59,219 nucleotides of DNA, taken from assembly GCA_003562475.1 (NCBI GenBank), contig PWUU01000115.1, positions 1 through 59,219 of the forward strand, given 5' to 3'. Of this stretch, positions 43,045 to 51,169 are shown piece after piece. The notes under the pieces are model-generated. The model was not told the origin of the DNA. It searched no databases and worked only from the letters and a program-made list of their open reading frames with translations. Every line of letters starts with the position of its first letter. Position 1 is the stretch's first letter. The translations under genes and the position numbers were made by a program. Source of the stretch: Dehalococcoidia bacterium (GTDB taxonomy: Bacteria > Chloroflexota > Dehalococcoidia > GIF9 > AB-539-J10).

Positions 43045-43075
43045 CGAGGCTGGCGGCAGCCCGCCGCCAGCCTCG
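43045..43075. terminator. Perfect 13-bp stem-loop, possible terminator or REP-like element
   Basis: CGAGGCTGGCGGC (43045-43057) is the exact reverse complement of 43063-43075, with a 5-base loop. There is no T-run on either side. It lies at the point where coding-like sequence on the minus strand fades out, so a transcript-end role is plausible. Confidence 0.5.
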
Positions 43076-43274
43076 GGTCGAAGTTGTAGACGTACAGGTT
43101 GAGCCGGTGGTATTCCCTATCGCCAATGGCCAGTAGCTCGTCCAGTGGCAGGTATACCCCTGAGCCCGAGGGTGGCCGTTCCTCAAACGTGCGGGGGACG
43201 CTGTACGAGGTAAATAGAAGTGGCGGGAAGAGCGGCAGGTCGCGGTAGGAGCCCCGGACCCGATCTACGTGATG
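43076..43274 (-). pseudogene. Coding-like remnant in frame after an amber stop
   Basis: The frame of the preceding gene continues here after TAG (43275-43277). The translation includes GSYRDLPLFPPLLF, SYSVPRTFEERPPSGSG and VYLPLDELLAIGDREYHR, then LNLYVYNFDPRL. Composition and codon use are like a real soluble domain. No start codon with a ribosome binding site precedes it. It may be a severed C-terminal domain, a remnant of another gene, or a read-through extension. I do not recognise the family. Confidence 0.4.
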
Positions 43275-43751
43275 CTATGGCAGAGCCATGCCCGTGATGG
43301 TCCACGCGAGCGTGAGGGTAATGCCTGCACCTATGAGCGAGCCGGACATCTTCCCCATGGACGCGCTCACCGGGGTGCGCGCCTCCTCGATGCCGCGCGT
43401 TCGAAGGTACTCCGAGGCGCGCCCCTCGAAGATACCCGCAAGGCTGTTCGTGATGGAGTCGCCGATGAGCCCTCCCACTATTGCTCCGAGCACGCCGGCC
43501 AGCTCCGCACCGATGAGCGCCGCTGCGGCAAGCAGACCCGTATCCACCGCGCCGAAGGCCATGTCCGCGCCGGTGGACCGCACCGAGCGGCCGGAAAGCA
43601 CGATAGGCAGCCACGGCAGAAATCCCAGCAGGAGCACCACAGGCCCGACAAAACGTATCTCATACAGCACGTGCAACACTGCCGCAACGACGACCACCGA
43701 GACCACCACGAGGCTGGCCAGCGCCATAAGGATGCCCTGCCTGTTGCCCAT
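43275..43751 (-). CDS. Small glycine-rich membrane protein of unknown function
   Basis: This 158-residue protein has about four hydrophobic segments: residues about 8-30, 36-52, 70-95 and 135-155. A glycine-rich central part (GVLGAIVGGLIGDSITNSLAGIFEGRASEYLRTRG, in two blocks) resembles small-residue helix-packing motifs. No family is recognised. It ends at an amber codon followed by in-frame coding-like sequence (43076-43274), so the protein could be a truncated version of something larger. It is divergently transcribed from arsR, with 161 bp between starts. Confidence 0.55.
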   Translation of the reverse strand: MGNRQGILMALASLVVVSVVVVAAVLHVLYEIRFVGPVVLLLGFLPWLPIVLSGRSVRSTGADMAFGAVDTGLLAAAALIGAELAGVLGAIVGGLIGDSITNSLAGIFEGRASEYLRTRGIEEARTPVSASMGKMSGSLIGAGITLTLAWTITGMALP

Positions 43752-43841
43752 GTCCTGTCTCTTCCAGCGTCCCGCCGTACATTGTACGCCTTACAGGTGC
43801 CTGCCGCGTAGCGAAGCGCGCCGACTCCGTCCCGATACGCT

Positions 43842-43888
43842 TTGACGCGGCGGTGCATAATGCGCTAATATCCATTTGGATATTTAGC
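43842..43888 (+). promoter_or_regulatory. arsR promoter with overlapping palindromic operator
   Basis: TTGACG (43842-43847) and TAATAT (43866-43871) are spaced by 18 bp. The -10 box lies inside an imperfect palindrome (43864-43888) built around ATATCC-ATTT-GGATAT, the size and AT-rich form of an ArsR/SmtB operator. This suggests ArsR represses its own operon until arsenite binds. Confidence 0.65.
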
Positions 43889-43912
43889 GAAATATGGAAA
43901 TGGCTCTTCGCG

Positions 43913-44281
43913 ATGCTGATGACACTTTCGATCTCAAAGGCACTGGCGGACGCCAACCGGTTACGTGTGCTCGCCGCGCTGATCGGCCGCAATGAGTTGT
44001 GCGTCTGCCAGGTGACCGAGCTGCTTGGGCTGGCCACAGCAACTGTTTCACGACACATGAGTATTCTTCGTGGTGCTGACCTGGTGCAGAGCCGCAAGGA
44101 GGGCCGCTGGGTCTACTACCGGCTGTCCGATACCTTTCCCGTGTCGCTGCGGGGATGGCTCGAGGAGTCGCTCGCCGGTTCGCCCGAGATCGCAGCGGAC
44201 TGCGCTGCCCTGTCCGGAATCCTCGCGTGCGACCCGGAGGTGCTGTGCCGCACCCAGCGGCCCCGGGGCAGTGGTAACTGA
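43913..44281 (+). CDS. arsR: ArsR-family arsenite-responsive repressor
   Basis: This 122-residue winged-helix repressor contains the As(III) site ELCVCQVTELL in the alpha3 helix (ELCVC motif). The recognition helix follows (ATATVSRHMSILRGADLV), then the beta-wing RKEGRWVYYRLSD. The start could be ATG 43913 or 43919; both lack a clear ribosome binding site, and the frame runs on to 43853. The operator palindrome lies 25 bp upstream. It heads the operon arsR-arsM-acr3-usp. Two extra Cys at the C-terminus (ACDPEVLC) could add metal ligands. Confidence 0.92.
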   Translation: MLMTLSISKALADANRLRVLAALIGRNELCVCQVTELLGLATATVSRHMSILRGADLVQSRKEGRWVYYRLSDTFPVSLRGWLEESLAGSPEIAADCAALSGILACDPEVLCRTQRPRGSGN

Positions 44282-44327
44282 TGAGATGAGGCATGAGCGC
44301 GGAGAATCCATGGGAGGAAGTGACGAT

Positions 44328-45110
44328 ATGAATCGACCTGAGGATGACGTGTTGAGAGACAAGGTGCGCAGCCGGTATGCGGAAGTGGCCCGGCAGGGGA
44401 GCTCCTGCTGCGGCGGCGGCTGCGGTCCCCGGAAGTCTGACACGCTTGAGTACGGGGCGAAGCTGGGCTACTCTCCGGGTGATATGACTGGAGTTCCGGA
44501 GGGAGCCGACATGGGCCTTGGCTGTGGCAACCCACAGGCAATAGCTGATCTCAAGGTCGGAGAGATTGTGCTCGACCTGGGCAGCGGAGGAGGGCTCGAC
44601 TGCTTCCTCGCCGTGCAGAAAGTTGGACACGAGGGCAGGGTTATCGGCGTCGACATGACGCCCGACATGGTGAGCAAGGCACGGCGTGCCGCACGCGAAT
44701 CCGGTTACGACAACGTCGAGTTTCGACTCGGTGAGATCGAACATCTTCCCGTTGCCGACTCATGGGTCGACGTCATCATCTCCAACTGCGTCATCAACCT
44801 CTCCCCTGACAAGGCCGCTGTGTTCCATGAGGCCTTCCGCGTCCTGCGTCCGGGCGGCCGTATCGCCATATCGGACGTGGTGGCCATCAGACCGATACCT
44901 GAGCGCATCTCGGGTGACGAGGCCGCGTACTGCGGCTGTGTCGGCGGCGCTGTGCGTGTGACCGACATCGAGCGGATGCTGCGTGAGGCCGGATTTTCCC
45001 GGGTGCAGGTGGAAGTGAGAGAGGACAGTGTGGAGATAGTCCGCGGCTGGGGACACGGCTACGATGAGTATGTGCGCTCGGCCATCATCACCGCAGTCAA
45101 ACCTTCCTAA
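44328..45110 (+). CDS. arsM: Arsenite S-adenosylmethionine methyltransferase ArsM
   Basis: ArsM methylates As(III) to less toxic or volatile forms. This protein (260 residues) has the N-terminal arsenic-site cysteines SSCCGGGC, the SAM motif VLDLGSGGGLDCFLA, VIGVDMTPDMV and the conserved Cys in ISNCVINLSPDK, with AYCGCVGGA further on. These Cys bind As(III) in characterised homologues. The ATG at 44328 follows GGGAGG; an upstream in-frame ATG that overlaps this ribosome binding site is less likely. The gene lies between arsR and the efflux permease. Confidence 0.95.
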   Translation: MNRPEDDVLRDKVRSRYAEVARQGSSCCGGGCGPRKSDTLEYGAKLGYSPGDMTGVPEGADMGLGCGNPQAIADLKVGEIVLDLGSGGGLDCFLAVQKVGHEGRVIGVDMTPDMVSKARRAARESGYDNVEFRLGEIEHLPVADSWVDVIISNCVINLSPDKAAVFHEAFRVLRPGGRIAISDVVAIRPIPERISGDEAAYCGCVGGAVRVTDIERMLREAGFSRVQVEVREDSVEIVRGWGHGYDEYVRSAIITAVKPS

Positions 45111-45125
45111 TCGAAAGGAGAGACT

Positions 45126-46316
45126 ATGACTGACAGCAGTCGCGCCGATGAGCGGCGCATGACGAACGTGTTCGAGCGCTACCTCACCCTGTGGGTGGCG
45201 CTCTGTATCGTTGGGGGTATCGCCCTCGGCAGGATGGCCCCCGGGTTTGCCCAGACGCTCGATGGTTTCGCAATAGTCATCAACGGCGCCCCGGTGGTGT
45301 CAATCCCCATCGCCATCTGTCTCTTCTTCATGATGTATCCAATCATGGTGAAGATCGACTTCGCGGAGGTCATCAAGGCAGGCAAGAGCGTGACGCCGGT
45401 GAGCCTGACCCTGTTCATCAACTGGGCAGTCAAGCCGTTCACGATGTACGGCATTGCGTTTCTGTTCCTTGGCGTGGTGTTTCATGGGCTAATCGGTCCG
45501 GAGGCAATGGACCTGGTGAAGATGCCGCTCGGGCTCGATCTGCCTGTCGGCGCCGAGCACGGCGCGGGCACGGTTGTCCTGCACGAGGGCGTCAAGATGC
45601 TGGAGATACCGCTGTGGCGGAGCTACCTGGCGGGCGCGATCCTGCTGGGCATCGCTCCCTGCACCGCCATGGTGCTGGTATGGGGCTACCTGGCGCGAGG
45701 CAACGCCGGTCACACGCTCGTGATGGTAGCGATCAACTCGTTGACCATGCTCGTGCTCTATGGCGTACTGGGAGGCTTCCTGCTCGGCGTCGGACGCCTG
45801 CCCGTTCCCTGGGAAGCCCTGCTGCTGTCCATCGGGGCGTACGTGGCGCTGCCGCTGGTCGCCGGTTACCTGACGCGGAAGTGGATCATCGCCGCCAGGG
45901 GACCGATCTGGTTCAGCGAGAGGTTCCTGCACATGCTGACGCCGGTGACCATCACGGCCCTCCTGATCACGCTGGTGTTGTTGTTCAGCTTCAAGGGCGA
46001 CGTCATCGTGGCCAATCCACTCACCATTCTCTGGATCGCGATTCCGCTGTTCCTGCAGACCACCCTCATTTTCGGCGTGGGTTACGGTCTCTCTAAGCTG
46101 CTAAGACTGTCGTATGCGGACGCTGCACCGACGGCCATGATTGGCGCATCCAATCACTTCGAGGTCGCTATCGCGACGGCGGTGATGCTGTTCGGCCTGG
46201 GGTCCGGCGCGGCGCTGGCAACCGTAGTGGGCGTGCTCATCGAGGTCCCGGTCATGCTGATGCTGGTGAAGATATGCGTACGCACGCAACACTGGTTCCC
46301 GGCCGATACGACATAA
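45126..46316 (+). CDS. acr3: ACR3-family arsenite efflux permease
   Basis: This 396-residue membrane transporter of the bile acid/arsenite (BART) superfamily has ten hydrophobic segments. Signature blocks: [39 protein letters not shown] with the functional Cys in helix 4, and [15 protein letters not shown]. It exports As(OH)3 using the proton gradient. AAAGGAG lies before the ATG. The insertion after the GVVFHG loop (residues about 120-155) is a little longer than in short ACR3 forms. Confidence 0.95.
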   Translation: MTDSSRADERRMTNVFERYLTLWVALCIVGGIALGRMAPGFAQTLDGFAIVINGAPVVSIPIAICLFFMMYPIMVKIDFAEVIKAGKSVTPVSLTLFINWAVKPFTMYGIAFLFLGVVFHGLIGPEAMDLVKMPLGLDLPVGAEHGAGTVVLHEGVKMLEIPLWRSYLAGAILLGIAPCTAMVLVWGYLARGNAGHTLVMVAINSLTMLVLYGVLGGFLLGVGRLPVPWEALLLSIGAYVALPLVAGYLTRKWIIAARGPIWFSERFLHMLTPVTITALLITLVLLFSFKGDVIVANPLTILWIAIPLFLQTTLIFGVGYGLSKLLRLSYADAAPTAMIGASNHFEVAIATAVMLFGLGSGAALATVVGVLIEVPVMLMLVKICVRTQHWFPADTT

Positions 46317-46335
46317 TATTCAAAGGAGATGAGAG

Positions 46336-47211
46336 ATGTACGGGAAAGCATTGATAGCTACCGACCTCTCGGATGCGTGCGCACACATGCTCCGTTGCGC
46401 TGTGGGGCTCAAGGCGCTCGGGACGACCGACATCGTCCTGTTGCACTGCTTCAACATCCGTGATGTGGGAACACTGGCGCCCCGGCTGATGGAGCTCAGC
46501 AAACCGTTGATGGACAGCCAGGTCTCGCAGCTCGAAGCCGAGGGTTTCAATGTCAGTTCCGAGATGGTGCTGGGACTGCCGCACATCGAGATCGGACGGC
46601 AGGCGGAGGAGCATGACTGCTCGTTTATCGTGGTCGGCTCCCGGGGCCAGTCCATGGCACAGGAGATACTGCTGGGTGGCGTCGCGGGAGGTGTCATCAG
46701 TAGCGCAACGCTGCCGGTGCTGGTTGTCCGCGTCAAGCTGGCCAGGGTAAACGGTAGCGTGGTGTGCGAGATGCAGGACGAGTGCGACTTCCTTGAGCAC
46801 GTGCTGTTCGTCACGGATTTCTCTGAGAACGCACAGCACGCGTTCGAGCATGTGAGGGCGCTTGCGGAACGGGGAGCGAGGACGATAACGCTCCTTCATG
46901 TCCAGGACAGGACGAAGCTGGGTGGTCACCTGGAAGACCGGCTCGAGGAGTTCAACCGCACCGATACCGGACGGCTCGAGGTGTTGAAGGATGACTTGCA
47001 GAAACGCGGTGCATCTCACGTGCGCATCGAGATCCCGTACGGAATCCCAAAGAAGGACATCGTCGAGCGCACGAAACACGATGACGTCAGCCTGGTCGTG
47101 ATGGGCAGGCAGGGCCGAGGGTACGTTTCTGGCTTCTTCGTCGGAAGCGTCAGCGACGCGGTCGCGCGTTACTCTGCGGCACCCGTGCTCCTGGTGCCAA
47201 TGTCCCGTTGA
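46336..47211 (+). CDS. Tandem universal stress protein (two UspA domains)
   Basis: This 291-residue protein has two UspA folds: residues about 1-135 and 155-290. Each begins with the typical strand (KALIATDLSDAC; HVLFVTDFSENAQ). The ATP-binding motif G-2x-G-9x-G-S is complete in domain 2 (GRQGRGYVSGFFVGS) but in domain 1 the final Ser is Gly (GSRGQ...LGG), so domain 1 may bind nucleotide weakly. It follows acr3 by 19 bp with AAAGGAG, so it belongs to the arsenic operon; tandem USPs do occur beside ars genes. Its role there is unknown. Confidence 0.88.
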   Translation: MYGKALIATDLSDACAHMLRCAVGLKALGTTDIVLLHCFNIRDVGTLAPRLMELSKPLMDSQVSQLEAEGFNVSSEMVLGLPHIEIGRQAEEHDCSFIVVGSRGQSMAQEILLGGVAGGVISSATLPVLVVRVKLARVNGSVVCEMQDECDFLEHVLFVTDFSENAQHAFEHVRALAERGARTITLLHVQDRTKLGGHLEDRLEEFNRTDTGRLEVLKDDLQKRGASHVRIEIPYGIPKKDIVERTKHDDVSLVVMGRQGRGYVSGFFVGSVSDAVARYSAAPVLLVPMSR

Positions 47212-47566
47212 GACCGAATCGCGCCCGAGATACTCTGTTTTCGCCAATCCCGGGACTGTACTGCGCTGTCACTTTCTCTTACCGTTGGTTCGGTAGACTT
47301 GGCGGTTATCCGCACACTTGTGTTAGCATGGCTTGAGCAGCCAATTATGGTCGAGGGCTGCGCTGCAACCTGTTGCGCTCGCATCCGGCTCGCAGTGTGG
47401 GTGGTCAAGGAGAGGTGGAGCACGAGCATCCGCGTACAGCTTCTCTCTATTCCAACAGTGTGCAGTTGGTCGGGCGTTCACATGCGATCATGGCATCCAG
47501 GCAACCTGCAATCTGTCTTGCCCAGTGACTGAAGGGCAGCAACTGTTGAACGAAAGGGAGGTGACG
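47212..47566. other. Intergenic region (355 bp) between usp and gldA
   Basis: The frame of the glycerol dehydrogenase is open up to 47333, but no ribosome binding site or homology supports it. A possible weak -35 (TTGGCG near 47300) is the only promoter-like signal. No terminator is obvious after usp. Confidence 0.4.
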
Positions 47567-48664
47567 ATGATAAGCACATCAGTATTTCCCGGACGCTACG
47601 TTCAGGGCGCGCACGCGTTCAATCGACTTGGCAGCGAGATGGCCCGCTTCGGTAAGAAAGGATTCCTCATCTGCGACCCGTACGTTCTCGATAATCTGCT
47701 TGCCGGGTTCCAACAGGACATCGAGAATGACGTGAAACTGGTGGTGGAGAGGTTCGGTGGCGAATCTTCGGACGAGGAAGTATCCCGCATCTCCAACGTA
47801 GCCGGCAAGGCTGGTTGCGACATCGTCGCCGGTATGGGTGGTGGCAAGACCATCGATACGGCAAAGGCGGTCGCAGGTGCGCTCAATTTGCCTGTAGCTA
47901 TCGCGCCGACCATTGCCTCGACCGACGCTCCCTGCAGTGCGGTTTCGGTCATCTACACTCCGGAGGGAAGGGTTAAGCGGTACGTGTTCCACACGAAGAA
48001 TCCCGACCTTGTCATCCTCGACACCTGGGTGGTGGCGCAGGCGCCGGCTCGGTTTCTCGTCTCCGGGATGGGCGACGCCCTCGCGACGTGGTTCGAAGCC
48101 GAGTCATGCAGGCAGAAGTATGCGCCGAATATTTCCGGCGACCACGGCTCGCGGACTGCCTATGCTCTGGCGAGGCTGTGTTACGACACGCTGCTTGAGT
48201 ATGGCTTGAGCGCGAAGCTCTCCTGTGAAGCTCACGTGGTGACGCCTGCACTGGAGCACATAGTGGAGGCCAACACGCTGCTTAGCGGCCTCGGTTTTGA
48301 GAGTGGGGGACTGGCGGCGGCGCATTCGATACACAACGGGTTCACGGTGCTGGAACAGGCACACGACCAATATCATGGCGAGAAGGTCGCCTTCGGTGTC
48401 CTGGCGTCTCTGTTTCTGACTGACAAGCCTGCCGACCTTATCGATGAAGTGTATGGATTCTGTGAGGATGTTGGCCTTCCGACTACGCTTGAGGGCATCG
48501 GGCTGGCAGATGTGTCGGACGACGACCTGATGAAGGTGGCGACGACGGCAACGAAGAAGGGGGAGACCATTTACAACGAGCCAGCACCGGTAACTGCCGA
48601 CACGGTGTTCGCTGCACTCAAACAGGCCGATGCTGAAGGCAGGTACAGGCTCGACGAGGTCTGA
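47567..48664 (+). CDS. gldA: Glycerol dehydrogenase (iron-containing alcohol dehydrogenase family)
   Basis: This 365-residue zinc-dependent dehydrogenase oxidises glycerol to dihydroxyacetone with NAD. Motifs: VAGMGGGKTIDTAKAVA (NAD loop), PTIASTDAPCSAVSV, SGMGDALATWFEAE with the metal Asp, and the two metal His in AAHSIHNG and YHGEKVAFG. The ATG at 47567 has GGGAGG upstream; the frame's longer N-terminus is not homologous. The DAK2-domain gene at 24.6 kb is a FakA relative, not a dihydroxyacetone kinase, so dihydroxyacetone use is unresolved. It converges on glpX across a terminator. Confidence 0.93.
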   Translation: MISTSVFPGRYVQGAHAFNRLGSEMARFGKKGFLICDPYVLDNLLAGFQQDIENDVKLVVERFGGESSDEEVSRISNVAGKAGCDIVAGMGGGKTIDTAKAVAGALNLPVAIAPTIASTDAPCSAVSVIYTPEGRVKRYVFHTKNPDLVILDTWVVAQAPARFLVSGMGDALATWFEAESCRQKYAPNISGDHGSRTAYALARLCYDTLLEYGLSAKLSCEAHVVTPALEHIVEANTLLSGLGFESGGLAAAHSIHNGFTVLEQAHDQYHGEKVAFGVLASLFLTDKPADLIDEVYGFCEDVGLPTTLEGIGLADVSDDDLMKVATTATKKGETIYNEPAPVTADTVFAALKQADAEGRYRLDEV

Positions 48665-48705
48665 CCATTGTCAATCGTGCCGACCGAAGGGAGTGGTCGC
48701 AGTTG

Positions 48706-48739
48706 GAAGGGGCCGCCGGACAACAGGCCGCCCTTTCTA
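48706..48739. terminator. Probable bidirectional terminator between gldA and glpX
   Basis: AAGGG-GCC and GGC-CG-CCCTT form a bulged stem around an A-rich loop. The flanks are TTTCT on one side and AAGG on the other. It lies between two convergent stops, 42 bp after gldA and 45 bp from glpX. Confidence 0.5.
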
Positions 48740-48783
48740 TGCCGCCGATGGTCGGTATTGCGTGCCGTGACTGCGACGATCGG

Positions 48784-49791
48784 CTAGTGAAGATCGATGT
48801 CGCTAAGTTTGTCCAGTCGCTGGAAGTTGTGCCAGGATTCTATCCACCGGATTGTCCCTGACTTGTTGCGCATGGCCACCGAGTTAGTCTCGGCCCCGCC
48901 TCGGACGTACCGTACGCCCTTCAGCAGCACGCTGCTGCTGACCCCTGTGGCCGCGAAGAATATCTCGTTACCTGATACGAGATCCTCGGTACGGTATACC
49001 CTGTCGACGTCCACTCCCGACTGTTCAGCCTTCTTCCGCTCCTCCTCATTGCGTGGCCACGCCTTGCACTGGATTGCGCCGCCCAGGCAGCGGATCGCCG
49101 CTGCCGAAAGAACGGCCTCAGGTGTACCGCCGACACCCATGAGTACATCAATCTCACGGTTGGGCATCGTTGCCTCTAAGGCGGCGGCGACGTCGCCGTC
49201 AGTAATCAGCTTGACGCGTGCGCCGGTTGACCGTATCTGCGCCAGTAGTGTCTCGTGCCGTGGGCGATCGAGCACGACGACCGTCAGCTCGCTGAGCTTG
49301 CGTCCCTTGGCAGCCGCGATGGCCTTGAGGTTCATCGGCACGGGAGCATTGATGTCAATGTAGTCGGCTGCATCGGGTCCGGTGACTATCTTGTCCATGT
49401 AGTAGAATTGATGCGGGCAGTGCATGGCGCCGCGCTCGGAGAGGGCGACCGCTGATATGGCACCCGGCAGGCCCTTGGCACAGAGGGTCGTTCCGTCGAT
49501 GGGGTCGACTGCGATATCGACGTAGGGCTGTGAACCATCGCCAATCTGTTCTCCTATGTACAGCATTGGTGCCTCGTCCTTCTCTCCCTCACCAATAACA
49601 ACGATGCCATCCATAGCGATGTGGCCCAGTACGTACCGCATGGCCGTCACCGCCTCCTGGTCCACCAGGTTCTTGTCTCCTCTGCCCATATGACGGGCGG
49701 CTGACATGGCTGCTGCCTCGGTGACACGAACCAACTCCATTGCGATGTTGCGTTCGATGGTCTGACTGATGTTCGGTCCGGTTATCTCCAT
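48784..49791 (-). CDS. glpX: Fructose-1,6-bisphosphatase class II
   Basis: This 335-residue enzyme hydrolyses fructose-1,6-bisphosphate in gluconeogenesis. The Li-sensitive phosphatase motifs are IGEGEKDEAPMLYIGE and AVDPIDGTTLCAKG with the metal Asp, and the substrate region includes MGVGGTPEAVLSAAAI. In phototrophs the family is often dual (SBPase); here FBPase is the safe call. The ATG at 49791 has GAGG eight bases upstream; a GTG at 49800 is in frame but overlaps this ribosome binding site. Confidence 0.95.
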   Translation of the reverse strand: MEITGPNISQTIERNIAMELVRVTEAAAMSAARHMGRGDKNLVDQEAVTAMRYVLGHIAMDGIVVIGEGEKDEAPMLYIGEQIGDGSQPYVDIAVDPIDGTTLCAKGLPGAISAVALSERGAMHCPHQFYYMDKIVTGPDAADYIDINAPVPMNLKAIAAAKGRKLSELTVVVLDRPRHETLLAQIRSTGARVKLITDGDVAAALEATMPNREIDVLMGVGGTPEAVLSAAAIRCLGGAIQCKAWPRNEEERKKAEQSGVDVDRVYRTEDLVSGNEIFFAATGVSSSVLLKGVRYVRGGAETNSVAMRNKSGTIRWIESWHNFQRLDKLSDIDLH

Positions 49792-50026
49792 TGCACTCAC
49801 CTCACTTTCCGGATGGTAATCTCATCCGCCGTGCTGCGTTTGTATTCTACACGGAATAGCGAATCAGTGGTTGTCGCAGCCACCGCAATTGCCGTACCAT
49901 TGCAGGTATCGATGGTAGTTTCCGGATCACACTCGAACACCTATGGCTAGCCCCGGTGAGGGGTACATACTTACTGACTGGCCTCTGAGGCTGTGTGAGC
50001 AGTACTGCCGGGAGCCTTGAGAGAAC

Positions 50027-51169
50027 TCAACCGGTCCGCGCCCAATCTGTGGTGCGCATGGCCGGACAGGACATAATCGCACGCGACACCTGTTGCACCT
50101 GCGCCAATTCGAGTTCAGGATACATGGGCAGGGAGAGCACCTCGTCCTGAGCGGACTCGGATGCGGGCAGGTCTCCATACGCGTAGCCAAGTGAGGTGTA
50201 CACGGGCTGGAGGTGCAGAGACTTCGGGTAGTATACGCCGGTGGAGATACCCTGGCCCCTGAGGTGCGCTGCAAGCGCATCCCGTCTTTCGACACCGCCA
50301 CGTATCCGGATGGTGTAGTAGTTGTATACGTGTCTGGTTCCGTTGCGCTCGGCCGGCAGTTGAATACTATCGATTCTACCAAGGTCCTTGGCGTATCCTT
50401 CAGCCAGTTCTCTGCGCAGCTCAATCCACTTGTCTACATGAGGCAGCTTCGTCCGGAGGACTGCAGCCTGCAATGAGTCCAGTCGACTATTACATCCATG
50501 CACATCATGGTGGTATTTCCTGCTGGCCCCGTGATGGCGCAGGGTGCGCACGTGTTCGGCAATTGCGGAATCACTGGTGACCACCATTCCGCCGTCACCG
50601 TAGGCACCCAGCACCTTGCTGGGGAAGAAACTGAGACAGCCTGCGTTGCCATAGGATCCCGTCTTCTTTCCACGCCATGTCGCGCCGAGCGATTGTGCAC
50701 AATCCTCCACCACGATGAGGTTATGAGCCAATGCGAAATCCATCAGACGCGACATATCGAGAGGAAGTCCGAACAGATGGACGGGCACGATTGCTCTTGT
50801 GGCTCGCGTCACGTGTCGCTCGAGCAGGTCCAGATTCATATTGCACGTGTCCGGCTCAATATCCACGAAGACTGGTGTTGCTCCGCACCTGGTGATTGCT
50901 TCAGCAGTTGCAATGAAGCTGAACGTTGTTGTAAGAACTTCGTCGCCTTCCCCAATACCACAGGCGAGCAGTGCGAGGTACAGGGCGTCTGTGCCCGATG
51001 CAACACCCACGGCGCTCGTCGTATCACAGTACTCTGCCATCTCTCGTTCGAAGGCCTCAACGTCCGGCCCCAGGATGAATGAGCCGGATCGCAGGGAGTA
51101 GCTAATGGCGGTTTCAATCTCGTGCTTGAACGACAGATACTGCGCCGTGAGATCAGTCAAAGGGATCAA
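50027..51169 (-). CDS. DegT-family sugar aminotransferase (WbpE-like)
   Basis: This PLP aminotransferase of 380 residues is intact: the pyridine Asp is in VVEDCAQSLGATWRGKKTGS and the Schiff-base Lys in LSFFPSKVLGAYGDGG. ASGTDALYLALLACGIGEGDEV and LPHVDKWIELRRELAEGY are typical of enzymes that transaminate UDP-3-keto sugars (WbpE/WlbC type). It follows the fused dehydrogenase/acetyltransferase gene with a 4-bp overlap and the UDP-sugar dehydrogenase before that. I infer it makes the 3-amino group of a UDP-2-acetamido-3-amino-uronate. It also serves as an internal control for the lysine-less paralogue at 17073-18215. Confidence 0.9.
   Translation of the reverse strand: MIPLTDLTAQYLSFKHEIETAISYSLRSGSFILGPDVEAFEREMAEYCDTTSAVGVASGTDALYLALLACGIGEGDEVLTTTFSFIATAEAITRCGATPVFVDIEPDTCNMNLDLLERHVTRATRAIVPVHLFGLPLDMSRLMDFALAHNLIVVEDCAQSLGATWRGKKTGSYGNAGCLSFFPSKVLGAYGDGGMVVTSDSAIAEHVRTLRHHGASRKYHHDVHGCNSRLDSLQAAVLRTKLPHVDKWIELRRELAEGYAKDLGRIDSIQLPAERNGTRHVYNYYTIRIRGGVERRDALAAHLRGQGISTGVYYPKSLHLQPVYTSLGYAYGDLPASESAQDEVLSLPMYPELELAQVQQVSRAIMSCPAMRTTDWARTG

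Larger units (their letters stand above)
42830..43274. other. Gap holding a 13-bp stem-loop and coding-like sequence after an amber codon
   Basis: On the minus strand the frame of the gene at 43275-43751 stays open through this region until near the aminotransferase start. The first ~65 codons (43274 down to about 43076) look protein-coding, with a strong G/C third-position bias. The remainder does not. A short hairpin (CCTGC/GCAGG) lies near 42940. There is no other recognised gene. Confidence 0.5.
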
